Shown here one piece after another: positions 22,765-34,337 of a stretch of 64,000 nucleotides of DNA (position 1 is its first letter; each line of letters starts with the position of its first letter). The notes beneath the pieces are model-generated. The model had not been told where the DNA came from. It did not search any database and saw only the letters and a program-made list of their open reading frames with translations. The DNA is from Sepioteuthis lessoniana (lineage: Eukaryota; Mollusca; Cephalopoda; Myopsida; Loliginidae): contig OY757911.1 in the NCBI GenBank assembly GCA_963585895.1, forward strand, positions 60,173,530 to 60,237,529, read 5' to 3'. The position numbers were made by a program, and so were the translations under genes.

Positions 22765-24540
22765 TTATTTATTTTAGGGTGTTGGGATTAGAGTAAGTTA
22801 TGCCAATCGTTAATGCTGCTCCATGGGTATTTCCAAAATTCTTCTTGGCAAGTTTGTCTGAGATTTTTGTTAGTGACTATGCAGCATATTCTACGTTCTA
22901 GGGTTAAATGGACAAATTTTATTCGGTTTTTGGCATGATAACTTTTGAAATGGAAGTATTGTTCGGTGGCCGTGAGTTTGTGGTAAATGTCTGTGATAAT
23001 TTGTCAATTTTAGTTTTTAATGAATATGTCTAAAAATGGTAGTTCTTTAAAGCTTTGTTTCAAGGGGAATTTTATTTTAGGGTGTTGGGATTGGAGTAAG
23101 TTATGCCAATCGTTAATGCTGCTCCATGGGTATTTCCAAAATATGAGACAGTCTTCCAATTATCTTTTCCAGGATCAAATAAATTCTATTTTTATAATGT
23201 ACTTTTTACTTTTGGTTTTATATAGATTTTCTTCTAGGTATGCTAAGGTTAGGGTGGCGTATTTTGGTGCCATTTTAGTTCCCATAACTGTTCAAAGGGT
23301 TTGGATGTAATCTACGTTATTTAATTGGAAATATTTATTAATCATGATTAGTTCTATACCATCTGTGATAATTTTATGTTAAATCTTGGGTGTTGTGTTT
23401 CAGGGTATTTTTCCCTTTAAAATTTTTTTCAAATTCTTTGAGTTTTTTTTTTTCAATTCTCCTATATTGCTTTTATGAGTAGGGCAAAGTTTTAGTTAGT
23501 TAATTTGATTTGTGTTAATTTGCATGTTGACAGATTTTATAATTTCAAATTTTATGTTGTTAGTCTTGTTAGGTATGTTACTTGGACGAATCTTTTTGCT
23601 CGCCATATTTTGTCTAAAATTGTTTTGTTTGTGTTCTTATTATTTCTAGGGTGATTTGTGTTGTTTAAGAAGAGCTTTCTTGCCATGGTTTCATTCCCTA
23701 AGTAGTTAATGTGATTTTTTCTCTCATTATATTGTTTATTGTTATGGGTGTTTATTAACTCCTTCCGCATTTGAGTGTATTTATAGTGATTAGGCCACTT
23801 TTTGTGTGTAATTGTATATATAGGGGTTGTTTTCATTTTTGTCTAAAAACTAGTGTTTGCCTGAGTAGCTGCCTTTTAAGGGTGTTTGAGCCAATTCATT
23901 TGTTTAGAGGGATTACTTTTTCTTTTGTATGGGTTTGATCGTGTGTAATTATTGTGTGTGTGGTTATTGTTCTGTAACTTTGGTTTGTAGTGTGTATGCG
24001 TAGGTTATTTTTTTTGTGCTTTAATCTTCATATTTTTTTCTGTAGTTTTTTCTTTTTCTTTTGAGGGAAGATTTTTCGGTCATGTAGATTTTTTGTTTAT
24101 GATTTTTCTGATTTTTCTTCCTCTTTTTTTGCAATTCCTTTCCCATTATACTGATAGGAATTGCTGTGTTCCTCTGTGGCAAAGTTCCCTGATTTCTGGT
24201 ATTAGTTCTTGGTTAATCTTCCGATATTCTATCTTGTAGTGTGTGGCTCTGCCCTTTAATGTTTCTGTTTGTGCTTTTAATTTCATGAGGTTTAGTTTTG
24301 CTTTGATTTTTTCTGTTCCTCTGTGTCTTGTGTTATTTGTTCTATGATTTTTTTAGGGATGAGGATTTCATTCATTCTAATGAAGTCCTTAAAGATTATT
24401 GCTGTTTCTTGGATTGTAATAGGAATGAAGAAATTTATTTTCCTTTGATTTAGTTGAATTCCCCGCATTTTGATATTTTGATATTTTGATTTTTCGCTCT
24501 GTATACTTCTTTTGAGTGGGTTTCCCCTATGTTTTGTAGA
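22765..24540 (-). pseudogene. Penelope-like element reverse transcriptase relic
   Basis: Minus-strand frames in order: a basic N-terminal region (23552-23836), then NNVDYIQTL, MGTKMAPKYATLTLAYLEE, LPFLDIFIKN, ITDIYHKLTATEQYFHF and RRICCIVTN. MGTKMAP-YA and PFLDI are Penelope-family RT blocks. The catalytic box is degenerate (LEDCLIFWK). No GIY-YIG domain follows: the sequence stops at a LINE-B fragment. A 72-bp internal piece is repeated at 22778. The limits above 23900 are uncertain. Confidence 0.75.
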
Positions 24541-24664
24541 TATCTATATTTTTTTCAAAGTATTCTATAAAGAACTTCGTATCATTCAGGTGGGATTTCT
24601 TTTGTTGGAATATTGATCGGTCAGTAATGGCGTCCTTTTTACACACACACACACACATATATAT

Positions 24665-25435
24665 ATAGTAAAAGTAAAAAAAGTTGGTGACCATAGTCGA
24701 GGGCAACACGAAGGTTCCTTTTTCAATAGCGACTACACCAAGGTGTAGGGGAGGGGGCTACTCCATTTCCTGGATTAATCTATCTTACCCTTGATACGTA
24801 CCTTATCATGTTGAGCAATATGCAAGGAAGTATCAAGTAAGATTTTTTAAGTCTTTGGTATTGTGACGCGAAAGATTTTCTCTAATCCCAAAACGGGGTT
24901 CCACTGGAGAATCTTTCTTCTTTTACGGGCTAATAGACTTTATGCTATTTTTAACACTGGCTTGAAGAACTTGGGTCCCTCGTGTCCGAGATATTTTTTT
25001 TGTCTTCTTCACCCGGAGTACTGGCTTTTGGTCTGTCTGCCACCAGCCCTGTCCAATAACTAACTTTTCTTACTTTCTATTTCCGCTGACGGGAAGGAGT
25101 CCCCACTTCCGTTTTGGGGTCTCAGCCAATCATTTGGTCAGGAGATTTTTTTAGGGCTACTAGATGTCACCCAAGTCCCATTCTTTTTCCATCAGGTCAC
25201 CCAGTACAAACATCTGTTTTTTCCATTCTGACCTGGGTTTGTTACTTTGGGATTGACCTACATTCTTTCATGTTTTAACGGCCATTCTTTGACGGCTTGC
25301 TACTGTTAATTCGAACACGGGGAATAGTATTAATCTTATTTCTATCGTCTCAGTGGGAGACCACGTGACAGTATGATTCGACCTGGGATTGAACCCCGGT
25401 GGGAGTTTTCGAGTCACCCACAATTATGGTGTGCC
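24665..25435 (-). repeat. SINE-1 copy split by a solo LTR
   Basis: The SINE-1 body runs to GTCTTTGGTAT at 24861 and resumes at 25371 (GTATGATTCGACCTGGGATT, containing box B). The gap is a 509-bp insertion. Confidence 0.75.
24862..25370. mobile_element. Solo LTR inserted in SINE-1
   Basis: A 509-bp insertion begins TGTGACG and ends CGTGACA, so it has TG...CA ends with matching TGTGAC and GTGACA termini. It is flanked by GTAT on both sides (24858-24861, 25371-25374), a 4-bp target duplication as made by retroviral-type integrases. No internal coding region remains. Family unknown. Confidence 0.75.
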
Positions 25436-25439
25436 AACT

Positions 25440-26280
25440 TATATATATATATATATAAACTAACAAAACTTCTGATAATACCTAGCATTTGAATGCTAGA
25501 GCATGATTTTGGTAGAAGTTTATGTGTTTATCTTAAAGCGAGACAGTATGAAAAATTAAATTACTCCAAAACGAAATTCCCAAGACAATGGTTTTCCCAC
25601 TTAAAAACATTATAAAAAGGTCTGAACGTCTTCTAATAACAAAACTTTCTACCGATGACTGTAGTCATTCTATTCCATGTTGCCTCAAAAATCTTGTAAA
25701 AAGTATTTTGAACTGAGTATTCTGTTGTTTACAAGAAGAAAAATCATGAAACAAGAACTAGAATTGAAACTATCAACCCCATCTTATGCTAACAATTTAT
25801 ACAAGAGTATGTGAAGCTGTTTGAAAATCTTTTTTACGAAGATTATTCAACTAATAAATCAAGATCTCCCCGCAAAACGAAAACAAACTTACGATATCGA
25901 TATGAAAGATCAATCCAATTATCCATATAAAAGCTCTTGTTCTTATGAATAAATCAAACATGTTATGATTTTGTCTAAATGGTCTCTGCTCGGAGACCCG
26001 AAATTTTTTCGTTACCTAATCTTTGATTTTGTTGTACTTGAGAATCTATAACCTCAAACATTCAAAGTATCTCCCAAACACTCCTTGTGACAATTGCAAT
26101 GTCCTTCACAAAGAGACACCTGTCACTCGAGTTGAACTTTCCCCTTACATTGGGTTTCTCTAACGCCGACTGACAATCAGTAGCATTGTAAATCCTTCAC
26201 TTATGAAATGTCCATCGCTTTATGTACAGATTATCTTTATATGTGCGATATGGTCACTTGAAGAAAAGAGCTATTTGTCT
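25440..26280. other. No recognised feature
   Basis: A short (TA)n at 25439 is followed by AT-rich sequence without a supported gene or dispersed repeat. Confidence 0.4.
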
Positions 26281-26329
26281 ATATTAGCGTGGTTAAAATA
26301 CTAACTACTCCTATGCTGTATACTCACTC

Positions 26330-26890
26330 GAAGAAATGCCCGTAGACCACTTGTTAAAATGTCATTAGCATATATTTGTTTTCTTACACACTATTTTCAC
26401 ATGGCGACAGAGGAATATATTTTTATAACCGAGCAATAAAACGATAGCTGTATATATTAATTTTCTTATACACTGTTTTCACATGGCAATATATGGTTAT
26501 CTACCCATAAAATAATGATTAAAATGATAGTTGTATCGGCTAGCTTTCGTTTATTGACTTTTTTCATGTGGCATTATATAGCTATCTAATCATAGCCCTG
26601 CGATTAAAATAATAGTAGCATATATTAATTTTCTCATACACTGTTTTCACATGGCTGTATATGGATATCTACTCATCGCACAATGATTAAAATGCTAGTC
26701 GTATATGTTAGCTTTTCACATGGCTTTATGTGGCTATCTATTCATAGCTCAGTGATTAAAGTGATAGTTTGATATATCAATTTTCTTATACATGATTTTC
26801 GCTTGGCAATATATAGCTATCTTTTCATAACACAGCGAGTGAAATACTTGCTGTATATGGTTAATTTCTTATTCACTCAAAGAAAAAGGT
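26330..26890. repeat. Degenerate 80-90-bp minisatellite
   Basis: Six or seven diverged units share TATATTAATTTTCTTATACA, CTGTTTTCACATGGC, a TATCTA.TCATA segment and GATTAAAATGATAG. Related single units occur at 27690-27830. Confidence 0.65.
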
Positions 26891-26961
26891 CTTCAACAGA
26901 ATTTTCATAATCTGTCTTATACACCTCATCAGAGAGTTTCCTGATCTGTTTACTGCATACA

Positions 26962-27235
26962 GAGGCGCACTTAACGTAACGGCTATGATCATCTGAAATA
27001 GAAGTGGCGGTCCGAGTTCAAATCGTTGACGAGCAGTCTACGTTTCGTTTTACGCCAATGTCTTTTGGAAAGGAAAGAAACCTGTTTTACTACTATTTAT
27101 GAGTAAATAGACTGGTAGACTGTTTTTTAACCTAGCTTATGCAACCAGTCTAGGAGAAGGAAAACTCTTAATTTTAACCAACTTAGCTCAACTAAAAAAT
27201 TGATCTTGTGTCATATCCTGCCTTTGGGGGTGTTG
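26962..27235 (+). repeat. SINE-4 copy
   Basis: A tRNA-like head with GAGTTCAAATCG as box B, followed by the diverged body ending in a GGGTGTTGTTGCGTAAAT-type segment. Confidence 0.55.
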
Positions 27236-27539
27236 TTGCGTAAATACATACAGTATATTGTCCAGCTTATAGTAGTATAGACTGTGCACTTGTTCGATAT
27301 ACTTCTTATTTAACTCGGAAAGATACATGGTGATTCTTTCCTTGAAATTTTCGAATGCAGAATCTGCTTCATCCATTTTAGAAGTTATTTCATAGGCCAA
27401 ATTATAAATGCTACTGCCAATTTATGTAAAGTTCTTATACTGCTTCAGGTACTTGTTGCTGATTATAATCTCTAAAGTTTTCACTGATTTTATGGCTGTT
27501 TTTGTTGATTTTCAAACTTAATCAAGATTCTGCATGTTG

Positions 27540-27543
<4 letters not shown>

Positions 27544-27623
<80 letters not shown>
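27544..27623. repeat. (CA)n microsatellite
   Basis: About 40 CA units, the longest CA tract in the window. Confidence 0.95.
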
Positions 27624-27626
<3 letters not shown>

Positions 27627-27884
27627 ATTTCTTATATACTATATTCATACTCAGAAGAGAGTTATGCGTCCTCAGGAGTTAAGATGCTACTTGCATTGAT
27701 ATTAACTATCCTATATATCGATTTCTCACTTGAAGGAAAGGGTTATATGTTCAGAGGGCAAGGTTTAAAATGCTGGGTGCACTTATTAGCTTTTCTTATA
27801 AGCCAGATGCACACTTAAAGAAAAGGGTTATCTTCGCATCTCCCCAGGGAAACCCGGGCCAATGTAGCAGTTGCTTTCCAATGT

Positions 27885-28165
27885 ATATATTTACCCAAGG
27901 CCTCCGCCAAGAGCAGGATATGACACAAGGTGAATTTTAAGTAGAGTAAAGTTGGTTTGATTTAGGAGTTTTCCGCCTTTTAGATCGGTTCCCTTACCAA
28001 GACAAAAGATTCCAGTTTGCCCTACTATTTACATATTGCCGAGAGAAGAACTGATAGATTCTTGCCTTTCCCAAAGGAAAGTGAAACGCAAACAACCTCG
28101 TCGAGAGACGGATTTCATTTTCATGGACGGTAACCGTTACGCTGAGAGCATTTACCCACGTGAAC
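27885..28165 (-). repeat. SINE-4 copy
   Basis: The reverse complement has the SINE-4 order: head with GTAACGGTTACCG, AAAGGCAAGAATC, AGTAGGGCAAACTGG and the end segment. It forms an inverted pair with the copy at 26962. Confidence 0.6.
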
Positions 28166-28849
28166 TATGATTGCTTTACCATGTAAAGCTATGAGTACAG
28201 TGGTATCAAATAACTCTAAATAACTCATTCAAAATTCGTACAATACACTTGGCTCCGATTTGTTGGTAAGATCTTCGTTGTTAGACACTGGTAAAGCTTA
28301 TAACATTATAACTAAGGGTGCCAACTTTACTTTTACTTATCTAAGTATAAACAAGATATGCTACTTATAAAGATTTTCTCCAAATAAAAAAATTAAACCA
28401 ACTTTAGAATTTTATTTTGAAAGTTGAAGCCAACTTTGACAGACATCCACAATTTAAAAGTATTCGTAGAATGAATTTCTGCAGCTTGAGAGTCTCGCGT
28501 GCTTCTAACCGTATCTTGTAGGGAATCTCTAAATTAATATCATTGTACCTATATACCTCTGTCCTCAGTATTTGGCATACATTATTCTAACAAGCGCAGT
28601 GGGTGGGTTGTTGCAATAAATGAAACAAAGTGAAACTTAACCCTTCATACCCATGTACAGAGGTCAGCAGACAAACTGCATAACAAAGCGGCAGTTTCAC
28701 TGCGACACCTACCTCAGCTAACTGTTCTTAGCCACTTTGATTTTTGTTAGATAAATCTGAGAATATTTCTTAGTTTTATTTGGTCACTGTTCCGTGTTGA
28801 TGTCTATTTTTTATTCCTAAAGAAAGTCAAGGAGAGTAAAAGAGTTTTG

Positions 28850-29045
28850 GTTAGGTTTCTTTGTTTAATGACATATCAATTTTCATGCATTATTTAATGC
28901 CAAAGTCATCGCCGTAAAAAAACACAATTGGTATTATTTAACCCATTGCTGATGGGGTAAGAGAGTCCATACCTTTCCAATGGTATTGGTCCAAAAGTAA
29001 ACGTAATACCGTGATCAGAGTTCGAACTCAGTTACTATGATGTCG
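28850..29045 (-). repeat. SINE-5 copy
   Basis: The minus strand runs from box B-like GAGTTCGAACTC through a TTGGAAAGGTATGGAC segment to the shared hairpin tail (minus TTGGCATTAAATAATG). Confidence 0.55.
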
Positions 29046-29460
29046 AACTCTAGCTACTTACTCCACATGGACTCCTGTATATTTGCCTATGCCTCCCACC
29101 AAACAAGGCTTGACACAAGGTCATTGACCCGAAGGCCGATTAAAGTGGGGGTAAGGGGAGGGGAAGGTCGGGTACGAGCCGAGGCTCGAATCCTGCTGAT
29201 CTATGTAGCTCATCGGCTCACTTAGTGTAATGTGAGCCTGATGAACTAAGCTTGTCAAAAGGAGCCAATAATGCAGCTCACCCACCCAGAGATAGCGCAA
29301 CCGAAACCGGGAGTCTTACGGCTTCAAGTCTACCATTGGTTCATTTTCGGAGCCTCACTCTGGACCAAAGTCCAGCACAGGCCCCGGAGAGTAAAACGAA
29401 CTCCATAGAGACTCCTATACTAAAACAGGGGTTACTTTTACGAAAAATATTATGTAATTT
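29046..29460 (+). repeat. Possible further tRNA-like SINE
   Basis: GAGCCGAGGCTCGAATCC at about 29178 looks like a T-arm with box B, and the stretch is GC-richer than its surroundings. No second copy was found in the window, so the family is not established. Confidence 0.35.
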
Positions 29461-29504
29461 TAAATAAGTAAAGTATTATTTTCAACAATTAACATTATCA
29501 TTTT

Positions 29505-29995
29505 TAGCTCAGTCAGGTGAGAAGGCTGAAGAATACACCGACTGCATCTCTGCACCCCCCTCAACGAGTGTCCTGCTCCAAGGTCCACTCTGACCCGGAG
29601 TGGTAGTATCTGATAGGGTCCCATCAATGGGTCAGATAGAATAAACCGTGTGCAAACAAATAACTGATGCTAAATTGTGACTGTTTGTGGATACGGGATG
29701 TTGTCCAGAAGACATGCCTGAGGCGATGAACGATAGGGAAAAGTGGCGAGAGAGGGTCAGGGATATCCGTGCTGCCAGCACGACATGATGATGATGATGA
29801 TGATGTATTACTACTTGAAAATATTCGACTGTGAGCAAAAAAGATCCTAGGCCCGCTTAAGAATGATATCTACAAAATGTGTTTACATATCATACATATA
29901 TTCAATATATATGTATAAATAGGATTTGACATTAAATAACCTACAATGGTTGATATGCCATAGAACCCAGTCAAACCAAACCAAACCAAACTTTA
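29505..29995 (+). repeat. SINE-2 copy interrupted by a LINE-B tail
   Basis: Head GCTCAGTCAGGTGAGAAGGCTG, body to about 29688, then resumption at about 29806 and a full hairpin tail at 29925-29965 with CCAAA repeats. Confidence 0.7.
29689..29805 (+). mobile_element. 117-bp LINE-B 3' end inserted in SINE-2
   Basis: Encodes only the last LINE-B residues (MNDREKWRERVRDIRA-like) and ends in six ATG units. It is a short 5'-truncated insertion. Confidence 0.75.
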
Positions 29996-30002
29996 GACAA
30001 TA

Positions 30003-30223
30003 TCATCATCATCATCATCATGTCGCGCTGGTAGCACGGATATCCCTGATCCTCTCTCGCCACTCCTCCCTATCGTTCATCGCTCTAGGCAGGTCTTCAG
30101 GACAACATCCCGTATCCTCACATTGCTGTTGAATGTATGTTCGTGCTGGTCGTCCTCCTTTTGCACGGCCATGTGTGGGGGTCCATAAGAGTACATCTCT
30201 TATGAGTTCGTCCGTGCAAACTA
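30003..30223 (-). mobile_element. LINE-B 3' end copy
   Basis: The (ATG)n tail on the minus strand (plus ATCATCATCATCATCATCAT) is followed by the C-terminal codons up to the region TCTTATGAGTTCGTCC. It is close in sequence to the copy at 33.4 kb. Confidence 0.75.
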
Positions 30224-30254
30224 ATGATTATTATTAAATGGGAATATTTCTTTT

Positions 30255-30560
30255 CAGTTTCTTTGTTTAATGATATGTTAACCTTCGTAGGTTATTTAAT
30301 ATCAAAGTCATCTTTGTAGAACGACTGTTATAGGAATAGATACTTTTGACTTTATATTTGTGCATAAGTTAATAGTATTTAATAGAAATACTTGATATCA
30401 CATAACTGTGCAAATTATGATTATAAACAAAAATCTAATAAAAACATCAATGGGACATTTAAAATATTGTTATAATTACAAAAAATTACAAATAAATCAA
30501 ATTTCGACGTTAAATAACCCATAAGGACTGGATTTGCCGTTAAAACAAATAAACAAATTA
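30255..30560. repeat. SINE tail fragments in both orientations
   Basis: A minus-strand tail at 30255-30325 and a plus-strand diverged tail at 30500-30550 (GTTAAATAACCCATAAGG). Confidence 0.45.
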
Positions 30561-30680
30561 AGAAGACTAGAAAGAGATGGTGAAGTCTTGAAACTTAATA
30601 AAACTGAGATATGTTGATAACTAGTGACTCTGATTTCACCTTTCAAAGAAAAATCTTTCCAATAATATTTAAGCGTAGTT

Positions 30681-30795
30681 TAAAAAAAAAAACCAAAAAA
30701 AAAAAAAAAAAAACCAAAAAACAAAACAAAAAGCAAACAAACAAACAAACAAACAAAAAAGAAAAAACAAACAAACAAAAAAGAACAAAACGAAA
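30681..30795. repeat. A-rich low-complexity tract with (CAAA)n
   Basis: Poly-A runs are followed by repeated AAAC. The Lys/Asn-rich frame across it is an artefact. Confidence 0.9.
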
Positions 30796-30799
30796 GGTC

Positions 30800-31510
30800 C
30801 GATATGTTCAAAGAAATTGATATATTATTGATCGGCTGTCAATGTTTGTTCGTGGTAGAGAACAAGACGACTGGAAGATATATCAATATTTGATTATGTA
30901 CTCAAGATATAACGTTTGTTCTATCCAATTTGATTAATGTACTCGGGATGTGTTCTAGATTCTCTGGAACTAAATAGTAGATTGTACTTTCTGAGAGATC
31001 CTTGTATAAATGATAGAAAATTAAAAGAAAATCATACAGACGGTTACAAAAAGCAGTCTATTTTTGGTTCGTTTAAAAACAAACTATTTTATTAAAAATG
31101 CAATTCGAAACATCTTTTAACAAAACGTCTCAGAAACTTATTTTCCGTTTTTCCAATGTTTCAAAGCCAAGTGTTTGTGTTTCTTTATTTTCTTTCCCTG
31201 ATATACAAGACAGCGGTTAAAACTTTCTCCTATTTGAGTGTTATAAGTTAATTAAAGAGAAAGTGAAATTCCTTTACTTAAGGCCTCGACAGAATTTGGG
31301 AATAACTGTTGGATTATTGTTAGGAAAACGAAACTTAAATGTATAAATTAATTAAATCGCAAATTCCCAAGTGTGTTTGGTTTATTAATACAATTTGAGT
31401 TTGGAGTAAACAAGTACAAACGTAATTTTATCAAACATCTATTGGTTTTCTTTTGAATTCTTCTCTTGGAAAATGAAGTCAGCTACAAGATGGGCACAAA
31501 ATCCCAGCGT
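30800..31510. other. No recognised feature
   Basis: AT-rich intronic sequence with no supported gene or repeat match. Confidence 0.4.
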
Positions 31511-31514
31511 TACG

Positions 31515-31515
<1 letters not shown>

Positions 31516-31559
<44 letters not shown>

Positions 31560-31610
31560 CTGATTTTAATGATATGTCAACCTATCTGGGGTTATTTTAA
31601 GCATAGAGGT
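31516..31610 (-). repeat. (TA)n tract and SINE-like tail
   Basis: Pure TA to 31555. A variant hairpin tail follows on the minus strand (TTAAAATAACCCC...GGTTGACATATC). Confidence 0.6.
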
Positions 31611-31974
31611 TATAGAATCGCGTACAATGTATGTTTATATTTACATTCTTTGTGTAGTTGATTCCTAAAACGCATTTTTAAAAACCTCATTCTAATAATT
31701 TATACACAATTATCTGGTTTCTCGAAAGTATTTCTATATTATAAAAATCATGTTTATCCAAAGTTGTATAGTTTTAAGTAACTAATATCAATCATCCTTA
31801 GTAAATGATTAAAACTTCAAGAAACTTTTCCTAATGTTAATAATTTGCATACAGTTGAATGATTTCAAGTTTTCATAATATTAATGATTTTATACAGTAA
31901 TAATCATTTGTTTATACACAGTTATATGGGTTCACATATTCTTATGCAATACGAATAATTTTCAAATAGATAAT

Positions 31975-32106
31975 ATTTGTCCCATTAGTAGGACATGAGC
32001 AGGTACTACCTTTCTGCATTAGAGTAAGCCTGAGAGTAATTATAATGAAAGGATTCTTCATATTTCCCAGAGTTCGAGAACTGGAGCTTCTCTCCCTTTT
32101 TGGGGT

Positions 32107-32139
<33 letters not shown>
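31975..32139 (-). repeat. SINE-2 middle fragment and (TA)n
   Basis: The minus strand resembles the SINE-2 body (GGAGCTTC...GGAAATATG; CTAATGGG). A (TA)n tract occupies 32110-32139. Confidence 0.5.
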
Positions 32140-32141
<2 letters not shown>

Positions 32142-32164
32142 GATTCAATCCATGCCCTACTATG

Positions 32165-32465
32165 TGGTAGAGGCGCGTGGAATAACGGCTACATTCTTAG
32201 GAAATGGACAAAGTGATCTAAGTTTAAATTCTGGATGAAGCTGTTTGCGTTACAGTTTCTTGTAAATGCCCTTATGAAAGTCATAAACCCTTCTCTTTCC
32301 TCCCTCGACTATGGATTAACAGTTGAAGATACTGTTTTTAAACCCCTGTACGGTAACCAGTCTAAGGGTAGAAAAACTCTTAATTCAAACTAGCTGCACT
32401 TCATTTAAATTTAGCTTTGTCTCATATCTTGCGCATGGAGGAGGAGGAAGTTAAATACTTACTGT
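32165..32465 (+). repeat. SINE-4 copy (left arm of inverted pair)
   Basis: Head GAGGCGCGTGGAATAACGGC, then the SINE-4 body with AACCAGTCTAAGG, to the G-rich end. Confidence 0.6.
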
Positions 32466-32479
32466 ACAGGAACTGTCTA

Positions 32480-32778
32480 TGGTTTATATATATTTACCAA
32501 ACACCTCCGCAGGCGCAGGGTGCGACACCAGGTTAATTTTTTAGCGGAGTTTAGCAGATTTGAACTCAGTGTTTTCCTTCTTCTAAATTGGTTGCCGTAA
32601 CAAGATTAGAGCCAGTCTGCCCTACTATTTACATATAGCTGGAGAGAGAATAGTCAGATTCATACATTTTCTAAGGCTATTAACACGATATGAATTGCAA
32701 ACAAGCTCGTCCAGAATTTGAACTCTTGTAGCCGTGTCTATTAACTGCGACAATAACCATTACACTTGGAGCGCCTCT
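32480..32778 (-). repeat. SINE-4 copy (right arm of inverted pair)
   Basis: The reverse complement gives the head AGGCGCTCCAAGTGTAATGG and the SINE-4 body. It lies about 15 bp from the plus-strand copy, so the two form an imperfect palindrome of roughly 300-bp arms. Confidence 0.6.
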
Positions 32779-33354
32779 CTTTGGTATATATGGCAATCGA
32801 CTTAAAACCCAGTCGGTGAGAACCGTTTCCAGTCCTAAGTCGACGTCTGTCTGTAGACTTAAACAACAATAGTGAAATAGGAATTGTTTTTTGTAAGGTA
32901 ATTTTAAGAAATTTAGAAGTGAAAGGTCATAAGAAATTTATTAATATTTATTCTTCATTTCAGTGTTAATCATCACAATTGATCATCATAGTTTGAATTG
33001 TAATGAACATCTATTTGATTTCTGTTTCATTTCTTTTTGTGAATTGATAAAATTGCACCTATTTTTGGTTTCAAGACATTAACATGGCGTCTGGATGCTA
33101 ATTTGCTTCTTTAATAACAATTCATTTACTTTTAGTTACAGGCATCTACGATTCTTTAATTGTCTGTGTATACTTGATTCAGCCCACAATGAAATATGTC
33201 TTGTCAGACATTTTTATTACAAAGCTAGAAATGAGAAAAATGTATCCATGAAGAAACTGGCAGTGAAAACCTGAAACAAAATTTAGTAAAGTTCAGAACT
33301 CACAAAGAAAGATTTTAAAAAAATCATAAAATGAGAATTGAAAGCATTATTGAT

Positions 33355-33410
33355 CAATTTTAATGGCATTTTAACCCATCTAGGGTTATTTTACGTCTAG
33401 ATTTTTTTTG
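33355..33410 (-). repeat. SINE-like tail fragment
   Basis: The minus strand carries AACCC...GGGTT inside a TAAAATAACC...AATGCC context, a variant of the common tail. Confidence 0.45.
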
Positions 33411-33412
33411 CT

Positions 33413-34337
33413 AATCATCATCATCATCATCATCATATCGCGCAGGTAGCACGGATATCCCTGACCCTCTCTCGCCACTCCTCCCTTTCGTTCATCGCTC
33501 TAGGTAGGTCTTCAGGACAACATCCCGTATCCTCACATAGCTGCTGAATGTATGTTCGTGCTGGTTGTCCTGCTTTTGCACGGCCAAGTGTGGGGGTCCA
33601 TAAGAGTACATCTCTTATGAGTTCGTCCCTGCTTCTCCAGCAGTGTCCTGCATGTCTGGTTCGTCTAACTTGAATAGTTTTCGTGATAGGGGGCAGGTGG
33701 CCGTACAGTTGGTGTCTTGTGGGGTGTTGCCGCCAGGACTTGTTCAAGATTGCACGTAGCATTTTTGTGTAAATGCCGTCTAGCTTCTTCTCCAGCCGTT
33801 TTGTTAGCGTCCATGTAGTGCAGCCATATAGCAGTATCGATGTGACCGCTGCCTGGAAGAAACTGCGTTTCATTTTATCGGTTAGGTCTGATTTCCATAT
33901 AATCGATAGCCTATTGATAGCTGTCCATGCTTTCGCTAACCTCGTTTCGATGTCCTTTTCGGTTGATTCGACGCTGCTTCCTAGGTAAGTGAATTTGTCT
34001 ACTAGTTTAAGTGGGGTTCCTTCTAGAGTGGAGATGTCCCCCGTTTGATTATAGCACATATATTCCGTTTTGTGTGCATTAACGTAGAGGCCTATGCTTG
34101 CTGCTGCTCGTTCCAAACTATGCAGTAGTGTTTCGGCTTGGTCAGGTGTATTTGCCAGTATCGCTATGTCATCGGCGTAGTCGGCGTCGGTAATTGTTGT
34201 TGCGGGGTACCTTCTGCTTCTTTTCTTCGTCAGTTCGAAGCCATTCTCTTTGATTTTGTCAATCGATGTTCTAAGTACGTAGTCTAGACAAATGATAAAG
34301 AGGTACGGCGCCAGCGTGTCCCCTTGTAGTACTCCTA
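33413..34337 (-). mobile_element. LINE-B, 5'-truncated, with an open reverse-transcriptase frame
   Basis: Non-LTR retrotransposon protein, C-terminal half, about 300 codons without a stop. It runs from GVLQGDTLAPYLF through YADDIAILANTPDQAE (catalytic YADD intact), LKLVDKFTYLGSSVES, SILLYGCTTWTLTKRLEKKL and HAGHCWRSRDEL to the end. The annotated open frame extends to 34656, but residues before GVLQGD come from unrelated flanking DNA. The N-terminal RT blocks and endonuclease are missing, so it cannot move by itself. The stop codon (33433-33435) is the first TGA of the (ATG)n tail. It is the best preserved LINE in the window. The LINE clade is not settled. Confidence 0.85.

Noticed and set aside
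26925-26960. Hammerhead candidate (minus CTGATGAGG)
   Set aside because: GAAA occurs about 19 nt later, but the intervening bases do not form stem II.
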